Positions 17,713-27,362 of a stretch of 64,000 nucleotides of DNA are shown piece after piece. Position 1 is the stretch's first letter. Each line of letters begins with the position of its first letter. Location of the stretch: positions 62,146-126,145 of the forward strand of contig NZ_JACDRR010000007.1 in assembly GCF_013449375.1 (NCBI RefSeq), written 5' to 3'. The notes under the pieces are model-generated. The model was not told the origin of the DNA, ran no database searches, and worked only from the letters and a program-made list of their open reading frames with translations. The position numbers and the translations under genes were made by a program. Origin of the DNA: Pectobacterium sp. CFBP8739. GTDB lineage: Bacteria > Pseudomonadota > Gammaproteobacteria > Enterobacterales > Enterobacteriaceae.

Positions 17713-18504
17713 ATGATATATAGGTCTGCATTTTCTATGTTTAGCTTAATGATGTTCAGCGATATGTTGTTGTGTTTGCTTTTGGGGATTGGGTTGGGGT
17801 TTTGCGGAGGTATGTTGGGGATCGGCGGTGGGCTTATTGCGATTCCTATTCTGGGTGTGCTCTTCGGGATGGATCAGCATATGGCACAGGGAACCGCGTT
17901 AGTGATGATTACGCCTAACGTGCTGATTGGTTTTCTACGCTATCGTCAACGTAACCGTATTGATACGCGAGTCGCGTTAACCCTGTGTGCTTTTGCTACG
18001 GGCTCTGCCTACCTTGCCGCTCACATTGCGTCATCGATTGATGTTCACCACCTCCAGCGCGCTTTCGCCACTTTCCTGCTGGTGCTGGCGACGTACTATA
18101 TGTGGCAGTGGTATAACAAGAAGCGCAGCAAAAAGCCTGAGATTGTGTTGTCGCCCAAATATCTGCCGTTGATTGGCGTGGCGAGTGGGTTTATGTCCGG
18201 TATTTTTACCGTTGGCGGTGGTCTGGTGGTGGTGCCAGTGCTGGTGACACTGTTTGCCTTTGCGCAAACGCAGGCGCAGGGAATGGCGTTGATTCTGGTG
18301 GTGCCGGGCGCGCTGGCGGCGCTGCTTTCCTACTCGCAGGCAGGGAACGTTGACTGGAGTATTGGCGTACCATTGGCGTTGGGGGGCATTGTCAGCGTTT
18401 CCTGGGGCGTCGCGGTTGCTCACAAACTTCCGGTCGCTTATTTGCGCGGCGCGTTTTGTCTCATGCTGGTCGGCGTGGGTATCACGATGTTGGTGCTGAA
18501 ATAA
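17713..18504 (+). CDS. TauE/SafE-family sulfite/organosulfur exporter
   Basis: A 263-aa integral membrane protein with about eight hydrophobic helices in two repeated halves. Each half begins with the family's glycine-rich motif (GFCGGMLGIGGGLIAIPIL, then GIFTVGGGLVVVPVL). These permeases export sulfite, sulfoacetate or related small anions. The start is uncertain: the first ATG is used, but methionines 9, 13, 14 and 18 are also possible and no strong ribosome site distinguishes them. It is likely co-transcribed with the VOC gene. Confidence 0.85.
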   Translation: MIYRSAFSMFSLMMFSDMLLCLLLGIGLGFCGGMLGIGGGLIAIPILGVLFGMDQHMAQGTALVMITPNVLIGFLRYRQRNRIDTRVALTLCAFATGSAYLAAHIASSIDVHHLQRAFATFLLVLATYYMWQWYNKKRSKKPEIVLSPKYLPLIGVASGFMSGIFTVGGGLVVVPVLVTLFAFAQTQAQGMALILVVPGALAALLSYSQAGNVDWSIGVPLALGGIVSVSWGVAVAHKLPVAYLRGAFCLMLVGVGITMLVLK

Positions 18505-18595
18505 TGGCGTAATCAAGGTGTTTTTTGCTGTGCGGTAAGTGAAAACGGAGTGTAATGCCCAGCGTGATAGTTAACGTTGGATCGGGGCGAAACGC

Positions 18596-19639
18596 ATGCA
18601 GATGAAAAAATGGAGTACGTGGGTTGGCGTATGCGCGGTGGTCATCATGGCCGCGCTGTTTGCACTTTCTGGGCTATCTGATTTTGAGTTGGATAACGCC
18701 GATGTATCGACGCTCCATTTCTCGTCTGGGCAGAATGTTCTGTCGGGTTCTCTGATTGTGCCGCAAGGCGTTACGTCCCCACCCATTGTGCTGATTGTTC
18801 ATGGTGACGGCCCGCAAGATCGCTTCTCCGACTCTGGCTATCTCCCCTTAATTAATCAGCTGATTGATGCGGGTATGGGTGTTTTCACCTGGGATAAACC
18901 CGGCATTGGGGAAAGTTCAGGTGAGTGGTTGGATCAATCCATGCAGGATCGTGCCGATGAAGTGGTGGCGGCGCTGAATGCTGTCAGAACACAACCGAGA
19001 ATGGATCGGCGTAAAATCGGGTTCCTCGGTTTTTCTCAGGCTGGCTGGGTCATCCCTCTCGCCGCAAGCCAGTCTCAACCTGCCTTCTCCGTGATTGTGG
19101 GCGGCGCGCTCAATTGGAGAGAGCAGGGAGCCTATTATACTCGTCAGAAGCTCATGCGTGCTGGCGTGGCTGAAGCGGAGATTGAACGGCAGGTTAGCGT
19201 GGAATTAGCCGCCAACGATACCGTTTTCGGCCTGCCTGAACGCGCCGATCCTTCCCGGCGGCCGGATATCGAATCAAAGCGGTTTGCGTTCATCGCCCGT
19301 AATTATCTGGCGGATGCGACAAAAAGCCTTCTCACCATGCATGGCCCCGTGTTAGCCCTTTGGGGCAGCGACGATCTCAATGTTGATCCGCAGCAGAATG
19401 CGGGACGATATCGGCAACTCTTGATCGCTCGTCTTGATCGGCTGGTTGTGATAGTGCCGGCAGCGACGCATGGACTCCTGCGTGCGTCGTTGTTCAATGA
19501 CCAACTGACGACTGCGTGGCCGCAGTGGAAAAGAGCGGCGTTCATCGTGTTGGGCAGGAAGGCCTATGCGCCTGAGGCTATTCATCAGATTACAGAGTGG
19601 ATAACGGCGGAGCTTGGTAAAAACGCATCGCTTGAGTGA
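18596..19639 (+). CDS. Membrane-anchored or exported alpha/beta hydrolase
   Basis: A 347-aa protein with an N-terminal hydrophobic helix (about residues 8-27) followed by an alpha/beta-hydrolase fold. IVLIVHGDGPQDRFSD forms the oxyanion region and LGFSQAGW gives the nucleophilic serine at residue 147. An acidic residue in WGSDDLNVD and a histidine in AATHGLLRA complete a likely triad. It resembles the dienelactone/prolyl-oligopeptidase-like esterases; the substrate is unknown. It begins about 90 bp after the TauE gene and stands apart from it. Confidence 0.8.
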   Translation: MQMKKWSTWVGVCAVVIMAALFALSGLSDFELDNADVSTLHFSSGQNVLSGSLIVPQGVTSPPIVLIVHGDGPQDRFSDSGYLPLINQLIDAGMGVFTWDKPGIGESSGEWLDQSMQDRADEVVAALNAVRTQPRMDRRKIGFLGFSQAGWVIPLAASQSQPAFSVIVGGALNWREQGAYYTRQKLMRAGVAEAEIERQVSVELAANDTVFGLPERADPSRRPDIESKRFAFIARNYLADATKSLLTMHGPVLALWGSDDLNVDPQQNAGRYRQLLIARLDRLVVIVPAATHGLLRASLFNDQLTTAWPQWKRAAFIVLGRKAYAPEAIHQITEWITAELGKNASLE

Positions 19640-19864
19640 ACGTATGTAAAGGAAGCCTGCATCATCGTTATCGCTCTTAATTCCTATTTATTCCTTTAAA
19701 TAGAGAGGCATTCGGCCTAAAGTTTTCAGTGCTTCCTCCGTTGATAAGTAGGAAGTGATGCGGTTAGCGTGAATGGTTTTTCCGTTTCCAACCGCTGCTG
19801 GAACGGCCCGAGCGAAGCAGGGTCGGCGTCCCCTCTTAAGCCCAATCTGAATAAGGCGTGATGT

Positions 19865-20683
19865 ATGAGTCTTGTGAGCTATCTAGGAAAGCAAACTCTC
19901 GGTGTACTGGCGGGTTATAAGCAGGATGGCGTGGTCATCCATATTTGTGGCGTTTATCCCAATGCGGATAACAGCCTGCGTGTTTTTTTCCCACACGGGC
20001 ATGAGTTTGCCGTTGGCGATCTGGCAACGATCCACCTAGATAACCGCTCTGGGGTTGATGAATTTGATGCCAATATTCAGGTCTATCGTGCTTCTTATAA
20101 AGGGCGCGTTGTCGTTAGCGACGGGGATTGGGTTGTGCTGGAGCCGAGAGAGTGTCAGCTTTTGCACGGTTTCACGCCTGTGCTGGATATCCGCGAGCCG
20201 GGCTACCAGTTTCCACAAGACAACCGTCCGTCAACACCAGTACCGCTAACGCCGATGGTTGATTTTCCTCCAACGGAAAAGCAAGATTTCACTAATAAGG
20301 TCGGCGTGCTTATTACGATGGCGGAAGAGCAGCCACATACCACGGTACTGGCGTTCCTGTCCTCTGTGGATAACGATATCTTCCTGATCACGTTCCCCGA
20401 AACCTTTAAATCTCAGTTGCTCAAACGCAATCCACACTGCTTTTTTGCGATGGATGAGCGCAGCCATTATACCTTCGAGCGGGCAATTGAATGGAACTAC
20501 ACCCTTATTGAAGGAGAGGCGTTTATTATCGCGCATGACAATCCGCTCTATGAAAAAGTGCGCCATGAATTTGTTACCAAAAACCCGTGGGAAATCGCCT
20601 TTTTCACGCGTCCTGACGTCGAGGTTTACCATATTAAAAGCAAGCAGCTTGTATGCCCAGGGAATACACAAGCTCGCGGCTAA
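19865..20683 (+). CDS. Uncharacterised protein, two beta-barrel-like halves (PilZ-like plus split-barrel-like)
   Basis: A 272-aa soluble protein that I do not recognise from a named family. Residues 1 to about 120 (GVVIHICGVYPNADNSLRVF, then FAVGDLATIHLD, YRASYKGRVVVSDG and DWVVLEPRE) look like a PilZ-type or small beta barrel. Residues about 140-270 (VGVLITMAEEQPHTTVLAFL, FLITFPETF, then IEWNYTLIEGEAFII) resemble the FMN-binding split barrel of pyridoxamine-oxidase-like proteins. A linker rich in proline joins them. It converges on a diguanylate cyclase gene, so a c-di-GMP link is conceivable but unproven; a canonical RxxxR...DxSxxG PilZ motif is not evident. Confidence 0.6.
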   Translation: MSLVSYLGKQTLGVLAGYKQDGVVIHICGVYPNADNSLRVFFPHGHEFAVGDLATIHLDNRSGVDEFDANIQVYRASYKGRVVVSDGDWVVLEPRECQLLHGFTPVLDIREPGYQFPQDNRPSTPVPLTPMVDFPPTEKQDFTNKVGVLITMAEEQPHTTVLAFLSSVDNDIFLITFPETFKSQLLKRNPHCFFAMDERSHYTFERAIEWNYTLIEGEAFIIAHDNPLYEKVRHEFVTKNPWEIAFFTRPDVEVYHIKSKQLVCPGNTQARG

Positions 20684-20693
20684 GTGATAAAAA

Positions 20694-20721
20694 ATAAACG
20701 GGATAGTGCTATCCCGTTTAT
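20694..20721. terminator. Bidirectional terminator
   Basis: A 13-bp stem, ATAAACGGGATAG / CTATCCCGTTTAT with a two-base loop, just after the 272-aa protein gene, and preceded by A's on one side. It sits between convergent genes. Confidence 0.75.
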
Positions 20722-20862
20722 ATGCAAGGCGTTGCTTGTATTGGCAGATAATTACCATACGGTCTGTTTTTTTCATTTTTTATTTCAGATAAAATGGCGT
20801 TGCTGTCTTTTAGCGGACGGCGCGTCCGTGCGACCGTATTGTGGGAATGAAACTGCATCGAG

Positions 20863-21786
20863 CTACTGGGTTTTTTCTTTCGGCTCCTGAGCCCATTCCA
20901 CTTTACCTTTACCGGTATTTTTAGCCTGGTAAAGTGCGATATCGACACGTTTCATAAAGTGTTCGGTGGGTTCCTGCGGCTGTTTTTTACCCGCACCAAT
21001 GCTGACAGAAAGGCGGTGCATATTCTTAATAATAATTTTGTTCGCATTTTTGAGCACTTCTCTTGCCAGCTTCTCTGCCCGCTCCTGCGTTCCGGCATAC
21101 AGAATAATCGCGAACTCTTCGCCACCGATTCGGGTCGCGACCACCTCACTGTTATCGAAACGGGAAAGGATATGACCAAATTTGCTTAATACTTCGTCGC
21201 CTTTCATGTGTCCATATTTATCATTGATGACTTTGAAATTATCGATATCGATAATGAATAAATAAGGTGATTTCGCTTCGAGTTTTTTTAATTCATTAAT
21301 AAAAAATCGACGATTAGGGAGCTGAGTGAGTTCATCGCTGAATGACTGCATTTTGGCTTCGATGTACTTATCGTTGATTTTATATATCAGGTTATGAACG
21401 CCAAATCCGACGCCAAACATACCAATAATTCTTAGCAAATCCTCAACATAATACCCAACCAGTCTGGGCTGATAGATAAACTCATCCATGAAGTCAAACG
21501 TGGCTGAACATATCCAGATGTACAGCCCGAGACGAATGGATAACGCAGAGGTATGGTTCAGTGATATCTTACTGGTACAGGACAGGATAAAAAAAAGAAA
21601 AACCAGCGCAATCAAGTCAGTATAAGAACCTGGGTTATGGTGCAATTGCTCATGAAAGTCGCGGTGTTTGAAGAATAAAAGGTTGAATATAATGACCGAC
21701 GCAGATAATAGCAGGGCGAGTCTGACAGACGAGGAGGACTTTTTATTTCTATCAATAAAGTCGTGGTCATACTCTTTAAAATGCAT
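20863..21786 (-). CDS. Diguanylate cyclase with N-terminal membrane domain
   Basis: A 307-aa protein. Residues about 20-135 contain four to five hydrophobic segments forming a sensory membrane domain. A GGDEF domain follows from about residue 145, with DELTQLPNRR, DIDNFKVINDKYGH and an intact RIGGEEF active site (GGEEF at 221-225). It should make cyclic-di-GMP from two GTP. The RxxD inhibitory I-site expected just before GGEEF is not present (NSEVVATRI instead), so product inhibition through that site is unlikely. The ligand of the membrane domain is unknown. Confidence 0.93.
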   Translation of the reverse strand: MHFKEYDHDFIDRNKKSSSSVRLALLLSASVIIFNLLFFKHRDFHEQLHHNPGSYTDLIALVFLFFILSCTSKISLNHTSALSIRLGLYIWICSATFDFMDEFIYQPRLVGYYVEDLLRIIGMFGVGFGVHNLIYKINDKYIEAKMQSFSDELTQLPNRRFFINELKKLEAKSPYLFIIDIDNFKVINDKYGHMKGDEVLSKFGHILSRFDNSEVVATRIGGEEFAIILYAGTQERAEKLAREVLKNANKIIIKNMHRLSVSIGAGKKQPQEPTEHFMKRVDIALYQAKNTGKGKVEWAQEPKEKTQ

Positions 21787-21907
21787 TGCGGATCTCCTCT
21801 TGCATCACCTTTCAATCCTATCATGAAACCCATTGAATACATTTAGCATCGTAGTGCCGAGCGGTATACCCCAGAAAATGACGTAGGGCGGATTGATGTT
21901 GCAAAAG

Positions 21908-21933
21908 CAGACGCCCGATCGCTCAGGCGTCTT
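21908..21933. terminator. Stem-loop after ahr
   Basis: AGACGCC / GGCGTCT with a ten-base loop lies just beyond the ahr stop codon. It is followed by TTT on the plus strand and TGCTTTT on the minus strand, so it could terminate either direction. Confidence 0.6.
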
Positions 21934-21939
21934 TACCGA

Positions 21940-22959
21940 TTAGAAATCGGCTTTCAGTACCACGCGGTAGCGGGCTTTGCCGTCGCGTACGTGCTGGATG
22001 GCTTCGTTGATTTTTGACATCAGGAACAGTTCCGTCTGCGGCTTCACGTTGGCGCGCGAAGCGAGTTTCATCAGGGAACGCAGCTCATGTGGTGAACCGG
22101 TAGAAGAACCGGAAACGCTACGGTCGCCCGCGATAAGCGTGAAAGCTGGAACGCTAAATGGCTTCATCACTGCACCAACGGTATGGAATTTCCCGTTATA
22201 GGCGAGTGCATTGAAGTAGGGTTGCCATTCCAGATCGACGTTCACTGTGTTGATGATGAGATCGAACTGGCCTGCCAGTGCGGTCAATGCTTGCGGATCG
22301 CGGCTGTTGACGACCTTATCGGCACCCATTGCCAGCACTTCCTGCTCTTTGGCTGGGTTCGAGCTGAATGCCGTGACTTCACAGCCCATTGCGTGCAGGA
22401 GCTTAATCGCGATGTGACCCAGACCGCCGATGCCGATCACGCCGACGCGGCTGGTTGCGGTGACATGGTGCATTAACAGCGGTTTGAAAACGGTGATACC
22501 ACCGCACAGCAACGGACCCGCCGATTCGATATCGATGGAATCTGGAAGCGGGATAGCCCACTGCCAGTTCGCACGGATCTTATCGGCAAAACCGCCTTTA
22601 TTCAGGATGGTCGGGACGCTGCCTTGCTGGCAGTTGGTTTGGCTGCCGCTGATACAGGCATCGCAGTGCCCACAGCTACGTGCTGTCCAGCCAATACCGA
22701 CGCGCTGACCAACCTTTAATCCTTTGTTCTTCGCCGTGTCGCCCAATGCGTGCACGCGGCCAATCACTTCATGCCCAGCAACCAGCGGATAGCTCGACAT
22801 GCCCCATTCGTTATCGATCATTGAGAGATCGGAATGGCACACGCCGCAGTAATCCACCACAACTTCAACGTCTTCCGCCTGTAGTTCACCTGCATCAAAC
22901 TCATACAACTCCAGCGCTGCACCTGCTTCCGGTGCGGCATAACTTTTTATCATCGTCAT
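21940..22959 (-). CDS. ahr: NADPH-dependent aldehyde reductase, zinc alcohol dehydrogenase family
   Basis: A 339-aa enzyme nearly colinear with E. coli Ahr (YjgB), from [13 protein letters not shown] to the C-terminal [13 protein letters not shown]. Catalytic zinc ligands are in YCGVCHSD and GHEVIGR. The structural zinc cysteines are in [15 protein letters not shown], and the Rossmann loop is GIGGLGH. Ahr reduces a broad range of aldehydes to alcohols with NADPH. The ATG at 22959 gives the E. coli length; a GTG one codon upstream is in frame. An AGGAG site precedes it. It is monocistronic. Confidence 0.93.
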   Translation of the reverse strand: MTMIKSYAAPEAGAALELYEFDAGELQAEDVEVVVDYCGVCHSDLSMIDNEWGMSSYPLVAGHEVIGRVHALGDTAKNKGLKVGQRVGIGWTARSCGHCDACISGSQTNCQQGSVPTILNKGGFADKIRANWQWAIPLPDSIDIESAGPLLCGGITVFKPLLMHHVTATSRVGVIGIGGLGHIAIKLLHAMGCEVTAFSSNPAKEQEVLAMGADKVVNSRDPQALTALAGQFDLIINTVNVDLEWQPYFNALAYNGKFHTVGAVMKPFSVPAFTLIAGDRSVSGSSTGSPHELRSLMKLASRANVKPQTELFLMSKINEAIQHVRDGKARYRVVLKADF

Positions 22960-23119
22960 CACAATCTCCTCAGTATGGGTTTGATTAATGAGTCTAAAGG
23001 GTTATGGCGTTTTTCTCTATGTCACAACGTGCCTGTGGTTTTTCATTTTGTGTCGGCGTGGGGAAGGACGGGCAGCGCTTGCTTTACGTTACCCACTTAC
23101 TTATGCTGCAAAGCGTAAG

Positions 23120-23261
23120 ATCCTATCCCATTAGGGCTATTTCGTTTGCCATTTTGAACCTGGGCAGTGCTCGAAATCCTCACGTACTCCATGTACGCTC
23201 CGGTTTCTGCGCGCTGTCCGCGTCCAAACTGACTGCACCAATAACGCCTACTGGGATGGCT
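23120..23261. repeat. Dispersed intergenic repeat with near-palindromic ends
   Basis: A non-coding stretch of about 140 bp whose ends are inverted repeats: ATCCTATCCCATTAGGG on the left and GCCTACTGGGATGG on the right. Its central sequence (CTCGAAATCCTCACGTACTC and CCGGTTTCTGCGCGCTGTCC) is, from memory, a multicopy intergenic sequence of Pectobacterium and relatives; only one copy is in this window. It ends about 8 bp before the TPP riboswitch. Confidence 0.6.
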
Positions 23262-23269
23262 CTAAGTAC

Positions 23270-23353
23270 ATGACTCGGGGTGCCCTTCTTTGTGAAGGCT
23301 GAGAAATACCCGTACCACCTGATCTGGATAATGCCAGCGTAGGGAAGTCACGG
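23270..23353 (+). ncRNA. TPP (thiamine pyrophosphate) riboswitch upstream of thiM
   Basis: The conserved THI-element core is present. ACTCGGGGTGCCC opens the aptamer, CTGAGA lies at 23299-23304, and ATACCCGTACCACCTGATC is followed by TGGATAATGCCAGCG and AGGGAAG. Binding of TPP folds this RNA. Downstream, CCCACCGG (23358-23365) can pair with CCGGTTGGG (23384-23392), which would cover the GGAG ribosome site (23391-23394) of thiM. Control is therefore likely at translation, as for E. coli thiM. Confidence 0.95.
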
Positions 23354-23398
23354 TATGCCCACCGGTTGCCGCCTTCTTCCACGCCGGTTGGGAGACCT

Positions 23399-24193
23399 AT
23401 GAACACGCGACCCACCGACTTTTCTGCCGCTCAGGCAGCAACCTCACTGACCCAATTCCGTTCCGCCTCGCCGCTGGTGCACTGTTTGACCAACGATGTG
23501 GTGCAATCTTTTACTGCTAATGTGCTGCTGGCGCTGAATGCGTCGCCTGCGATGGTGGTCGATCCCGAAGAAGCTGCGCAGTTCAGTGCGATAGCTGATG
23601 CGCTGCTGATTAACGTCGGAACGCTGGAGCGCTCGCGTGCCGAGGCGATGCGAACGGCAGTCAACAGCGCGCATCAAGCGGGGACGCCGTGGGTGCTCGA
23701 TCCGGTTGCGGTCGATGGTTTAACTTTTCGGAGTGAGTTTTGCCGAGAACTGCTGGCGTGGAAGCCGGCGGCGATTCGCGGCAATGCGTCTGAAATTATG
23801 GCGTTGGCGGGCTTATCCGCACAGGGGAGAGGCGTGGATAGCGGCGATGATTCGCTGGCGGCATTCCCTGCTGCACGCGAATTGGCGCGGCAAGTGGGGA
23901 CGATCGTTGCGGTCACCGGCGTGGTGGATTATGTCACGGACGGCGAGCGAAATATCTCGGTAAGCGGTGGCGATAGCATGATGACGCGCGTGGTTGGTAC
24001 GGGCTGTGCGCTGTCGGCGGTCGTCGCGGGTTTCTGTTCTTTAGAGGGGGATCGTTTATCGCACGTGGCGGCAGCGTGCTATGTCATGGCGTTAGCAGGG
24101 CAGCAGGCGGCTTTGGTCTCGCAAGGTACGGGGAGTTTTATCCCCAACTTCCTCGACAGGCTCTATACCCTGCGCGCGGAGGATCTGGCATGA
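23399..24193 (+). CDS. thiM: Hydroxyethylthiazole kinase
   Basis: A 264-aa ribokinase-fold enzyme that phosphorylates 4-methyl-5-(2-hydroxyethyl)thiazole for thiamine salvage. Family motifs are intact: [29 protein letters not shown] near the N-terminus, WVLDPVAV, the [11 protein letters not shown] stretch, and the [10 protein letters not shown] anion hole with its catalytic cysteine. The ATG follows a GGGAGA site, itself part of the riboswitch expression platform. It overlaps thiD by 4 bp (ATGA at 24190-24193). Confidence 0.96.
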   Translation: MNTRPTDFSAAQAATSLTQFRSASPLVHCLTNDVVQSFTANVLLALNASPAMVVDPEEAAQFSAIADALLINVGTLERSRAEAMRTAVNSAHQAGTPWVLDPVAVDGLTFRSEFCRELLAWKPAAIRGNASEIMALAGLSAQGRGVDSGDDSLAAFPAARELARQVGTIVAVTGVVDYVTDGERNISVSGGDSMMTRVVGTGCALSAVVAGFCSLEGDRLSHVAAACYVMALAGQQAALVSQGTGSFIPNFLDRLYTLRAEDLA

Positions 24194-24993
24194 AACGTAT
24201 CAATGCGTTGACGATTGCAGGCACCGATCCGAGCGGCGGTGCGGGTATTCAGGCGGATTTAAAAGCTTTTTCCGCGCTGGGCGCTTACGGCACCTCGGTC
24301 ATTACCGCGCTGGTGGCGCAAAATACGCGCGGCGTGCAGTCCGTCTACCGGATTGAACCGGATTTTGTCGCGGCGCAGCTGGATTCCGTGCTGAGCGATG
24401 TACGTATCGACAGCACTAAGATTGGGATGCTGGCGCAGATCGATATTGTTGACGCGGTTGCTGAGCGCCTGCGCCATTACGCGGTGCCTTTCATTGTGCT
24501 GGACACCGTGATGCTGGCGAAAAGTGGCGATCCGCTACTTGCTCCGGAGGCGGTGGAATCGATCCGTCGTGAACTGCTGCCGCTGGTTTCCCTGATTACG
24601 CCCAACCTGCCGGAAGCCGCGGCGCTGCTGAATACCTTACCTGCCACTAACGAGCGGGAAATGCGTGAGCAGGGGGAAGCGCTGCTGGCGATGGGCTGTC
24701 AGGCGGTACTGATGAAAGGCGGACACCTCAGTGAAGCGGAAAGCCCAGACTGGCTGTTCAGCCGACAGGCCGAACCGCAGCGCTTTAGTTCCCCGCGCGT
24801 GAATACCCGTCATACGCATGGCACCGGCTGCACGCTGTCTGCCGCGCTGGCGGCGCTGCGACCGCGCCACGCTAGCTGGGGCGAAACGGTCTACGCCGCG
24901 AAGGATTATTTGCAGCAGGCATTACAACAGGCCGACACGCTGGAGGTCGGGCACGGCATCGGCCCCGTTCACCATTTCCATCGCTGGTGGTAA
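24190..24993 (+). CDS. thiD: Hydroxymethylpyrimidine/phosphomethylpyrimidine kinase
   Basis: A 267-aa ribokinase-family protein that phosphorylates HMP and HMP-P in the pyrimidine branch of thiamine synthesis. It begins [20 protein letters not shown], the diagnostic N-terminus, and carries the C-terminal [12 protein letters not shown] motif with the catalytic cysteine. The ATG overlaps the thiM stop, so thiM and thiD are coupled under one TPP riboswitch. The length matches E. coli ThiD. Confidence 0.97.
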   Translation: MKRINALTIAGTDPSGGAGIQADLKAFSALGAYGTSVITALVAQNTRGVQSVYRIEPDFVAAQLDSVLSDVRIDSTKIGMLAQIDIVDAVAERLRHYAVPFIVLDTVMLAKSGDPLLAPEAVESIRRELLPLVSLITPNLPEAAALLNTLPATNEREMREQGEALLAMGCQAVLMKGGHLSEAESPDWLFSRQAEPQRFSSPRVNTRHTHGTGCTLSAALAALRPRHASWGETVYAAKDYLQQALQQADTLEVGHGIGPVHHFHRWW

Positions 24994-25098
24994 AGCCATA
25001 AGTAAATTGACTTGTACTTTGCGTGACAGTGCGCGAGCGTCCGGTTACTTTGCTGTGAAATCTTGGCGTTAATATGAAATAGGGTGTGGGGATAACAT

Positions 25099-25506
25099 AT
25101 GGCAGGTTCTGCTCGCAGCGCGATGGCTGCCAAGGCGCTTCAGACGATACTCAATATCGGCCTGCTGGTGCTGGCGACTATTCTGGTGATTTTTTTAGTC
25201 AAGGAAACGTTCCATCTGGCGAAGGTGCTGTTGATCTCCAACGAGAAAGATTCCTCCTATCAGCTGATAGAAGGCATTGTGATTTATTTCCTTTATTTTG
25301 AGTTCATTGCGCTGATCGTGAAGTATTTCCAGTCCGGCTATCACTTCCCGTTGCGCTATTTTATCTACATCGGCATCACGGCCATCATTCGCCTGATTAT
25401 TGTCGATCACAAAAGCCCGTCGGATACGCTGGTGTATTCCGCGGCGATCCTGCTGCTGGTCGTGACGCTGTACCTAGCAAACAGTAATCGCCTGAAACGG
25501 GAATAG
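25099..25506 (+). CDS. psiE: Phosphate-starvation-inducible protein PsiE
   Basis: A 135-aa protein with four predicted transmembrane helices and the PsiE pattern: [20 protein letters not shown], then [40 protein letters not shown] and a C-terminal helix ending [11 protein letters not shown]. It is an inner-membrane protein whose E. coli homologue is induced by phosphate limitation; its biochemical role is unknown. I could not identify a clear Pho box in the 105 bp after thiD. Confidence 0.9.
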   Translation: MAGSARSAMAAKALQTILNIGLLVLATILVIFLVKETFHLAKVLLISNEKDSSYQLIEGIVIYFLYFEFIALIVKYFQSGYHFPLRYFIYIGITAIIRLIIVDHKSPSDTLVYSAAILLLVVTLYLANSNRLKRE

Positions 25507-25534
25507 GAGAGACAGGAGTCGTCGAAGCGCACCG

Positions 25535-26434
25535 CTATTCCAGTAGCGAGCACTGAGGCGGTAGCCGACAGTGAATCGCGGCGGGAAGCACCTCGATGCG
25601 GAAGCGTTTGGCGGTGAGCGGCTCGCCATCCAGGTTAAACGTCATATCGTCTGGCGCGGTAATCTCCAGCCAAGGTAGGGTAGCGGAAATCATGTTCCGA
25701 TTTTCGCTGCCGGTAAACCAGGCCTGAAGCATATTGGGCAGCAGCTCCGTTGCCGATAGTACGCTGAGTTCCAGTTGCCCATCGTTAATCAGCGCTTCTG
25801 GGCAAAGTTCCTGTCCGCCGCCCGCCTGACGACCGTTACCCACCGCGATGACCAGCGTATCGCCTTCCCAGTGAAAATCCGGCCCGCGAATCTCACAGCG
25901 CTCGGCTTGCAGCATGTCCATGCGAAAGAGCGCGTGCAGCACGTAAGACGCACTTCCCAGCGCGGCCTTCATCTTGGCCGGTGTCTCGGTGGTAATGCGC
26001 GTGGCGAAGCCGCCCGTCGCCATATTGATAAAATAGTGGCTGCCGTTCACGTTGGCGACATCAATGGCGGTGGCGCGGCCTTTGATCGCCAGCGTCAGCG
26101 CGTTGTGCATCTCCATCGGAATCTGACAACTGGTGGCGAAATCGTTGGCCGTACCCAACGGGACAATCCCCAGACACGGGCGCACCGCTTCCGGCTGCAC
26201 CGCTAACGCGGCGGCGACTTCATTGACGGTGCCGTCGCCGCCGGCGGCGATTACGTTATCCGCGTTGAGCTGGATCGCCTCTTCTACATAGCGTTTAGCA
26301 TCGCCGTATTCCCATGTCACGCGGACATGCAGCGTATAGCCGTCCTTTCGCAGCTCATCAATGGCCTCGCGGAGTGCTTCATTGCCCGCACTCTTCCCGT
26401 TCAGAATCAGCAGTGTGATTGGATTTTTTTCCAT
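25535..26434 (-). CDS. yegS: Lipid kinase YegS
   Basis: A 299-aa diacylglycerol-kinase-fold protein, the length of E. coli YegS. Nucleotide-binding motifs are visible: [11 protein letters not shown] at the N-terminus, [15 protein letters not shown] near residue 65, and the PLGTANDFA loop. E. coli YegS phosphorylates phosphatidylglycerol in vitro. It is convergent with psiE, 28 bp apart, and appears monocistronic. Confidence 0.94.
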   Translation of the reverse strand: MEKNPITLLILNGKSAGNEALREAIDELRKDGYTLHVRVTWEYGDAKRYVEEAIQLNADNVIAAGGDGTVNEVAAALAVQPEAVRPCLGIVPLGTANDFATSCQIPMEMHNALTLAIKGRATAIDVANVNGSHYFINMATGGFATRITTETPAKMKAALGSASYVLHALFRMDMLQAERCEIRGPDFHWEGDTLVIAVGNGRQAGGGQELCPEALINDGQLELSVLSATELLPNMLQAWFTGSENRNMISATLPWLEITAPDDMTFNLDGEPLTAKRFRIEVLPAAIHCRLPPQCSLLE

Positions 26435-26624
26435 GTCTTATTTCTCTGGCTACGATGTTGTTGTTAATTCAGTGGCCGTTAATTCAGAAATAGCGCAGTG
26501 AATACAAACGAGTTGCAGTTAATCATAGTCACTAAATCGACAGGGAGGCATCAGAAGAATCGGTGAATGTGTGGAGGGAAATTGTCTAAGCAGCCAATTT
26601 TTTCTTTCTTACAGGTATGATTTA

Positions 26625-26668
26625 AGAAAGCCAAACTGGGCGTAAAATGCCCGTTCCCCAGTCTGGCT
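26625..26668 (-). terminator. Terminator of the flavodoxin-like gene
   Basis: Read on the minus strand, AGCCAGACTGGG pairs with CCCAGTTTGGCT around a loop that itself contains GGGCATTTTACGCCC, and is followed by TTCTT. It begins about 12 bp after the stop codon. Confidence 0.7.
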
Positions 26669-26679
26669 GATTTTATACG

Positions 26680-27228
26680 TTATGAGAACCGGCGGGTGAT
26701 CCCTGCTACGCGTTCGCCAAATTTCAACGCAGTGTTCAGATCTCCCTCAGGGATTTTGTCTGCACCAGCATCGGAAGGGGACTGAACGAGTAGCCCGACG
26801 GAGCCACCCAGGTTGTTAATGTCATCACGCGTTGATGCAACAGTGTTGTTTGGCAAAAAGCCTAAACTGACCCAGAGTCCACCATGCTGTGACGCGAGCG
26901 TCTGAAGAAACTGCAACGTCACTTGTTTGTCTCCATTCAGGCTGGCGCTGTTCGTGAACCCAGCGAATACTTTGTCCTGCCAGCCACATTGCGCCCATAC
27001 TTTTGATGAAGCATCGGCGAATTTTTTGAATTGCCATGGCACGCCACCCATATACGTTGGTGCGCCAAAGATGATTGCGTTAGCATCATTTAACTGTTGC
27101 CATTCGCTTTCCTGAATGTTGCCATTGTCATCAATCGCAATCAGGCTTGCACCAGCACCTTCCGCCACTTTCTCTGCGACAAGTTTGGTATGGCCATATC
27201 CAGAATAATAGATAACTACTGTGCTCAT
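26680..27228 (-). CDS. Flavodoxin-fold NAD(P)H:quinone oxidoreductase-like protein
   Basis: A 182-aa flavodoxin/WrbA-like protein with the FMN phosphate loop YYSGYGHTKLVAEKVAEG, the isoalloxazine-contact segment GAPTYMGGVPWQFKKF and a third loop near TNSASLNGDKQVT. It probably carries out two-electron reduction of quinones or related electrophiles. It lies downstream of and on the same strand as the TetR/MFS pair with a 134-bp gap, so it may be co-regulated with that efflux pump but need not be in the same transcript. Confidence 0.85.
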   Translation of the reverse strand: MSTVVIYYSGYGHTKLVAEKVAEGAGASLIAIDDNGNIQESEWQQLNDANAIIFGAPTYMGGVPWQFKKFADASSKVWAQCGWQDKVFAGFTNSASLNGDKQVTLQFLQTLASQHGGLWVSLGFLPNNTVASTRDDINNLGGSVGLLVQSPSDAGADKIPEGDLNTALKFGERVAGITRRFS

Positions 27229-27362
27229 TGTGTTTCTCCGTTGTGCCTCTGATTAGCAATGTTCAAACCGGTTCAGTATTGGTTTGTCAGTCACTCGATG
27301 TATTTACCTGAGTCAACACTCAGTCAGTTCTATTTAAAGCCACGATGCTTTCTTGTTTTCAT

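Noticed and set aside
19718-19748. FliA (sigma-28)-like sequence TAAAGTTT ... GTTGATAA before the 272-aa protein gene
   Set aside because: The spacer is 14 bases instead of 11, so it does not fit a flagellar promoter.
23004-23273. Open frame of 89 codons upstream of the TPP riboswitch
   Set aside because: Most of it is the dispersed repeat; the composition and lack of a ribosome site argue against coding.
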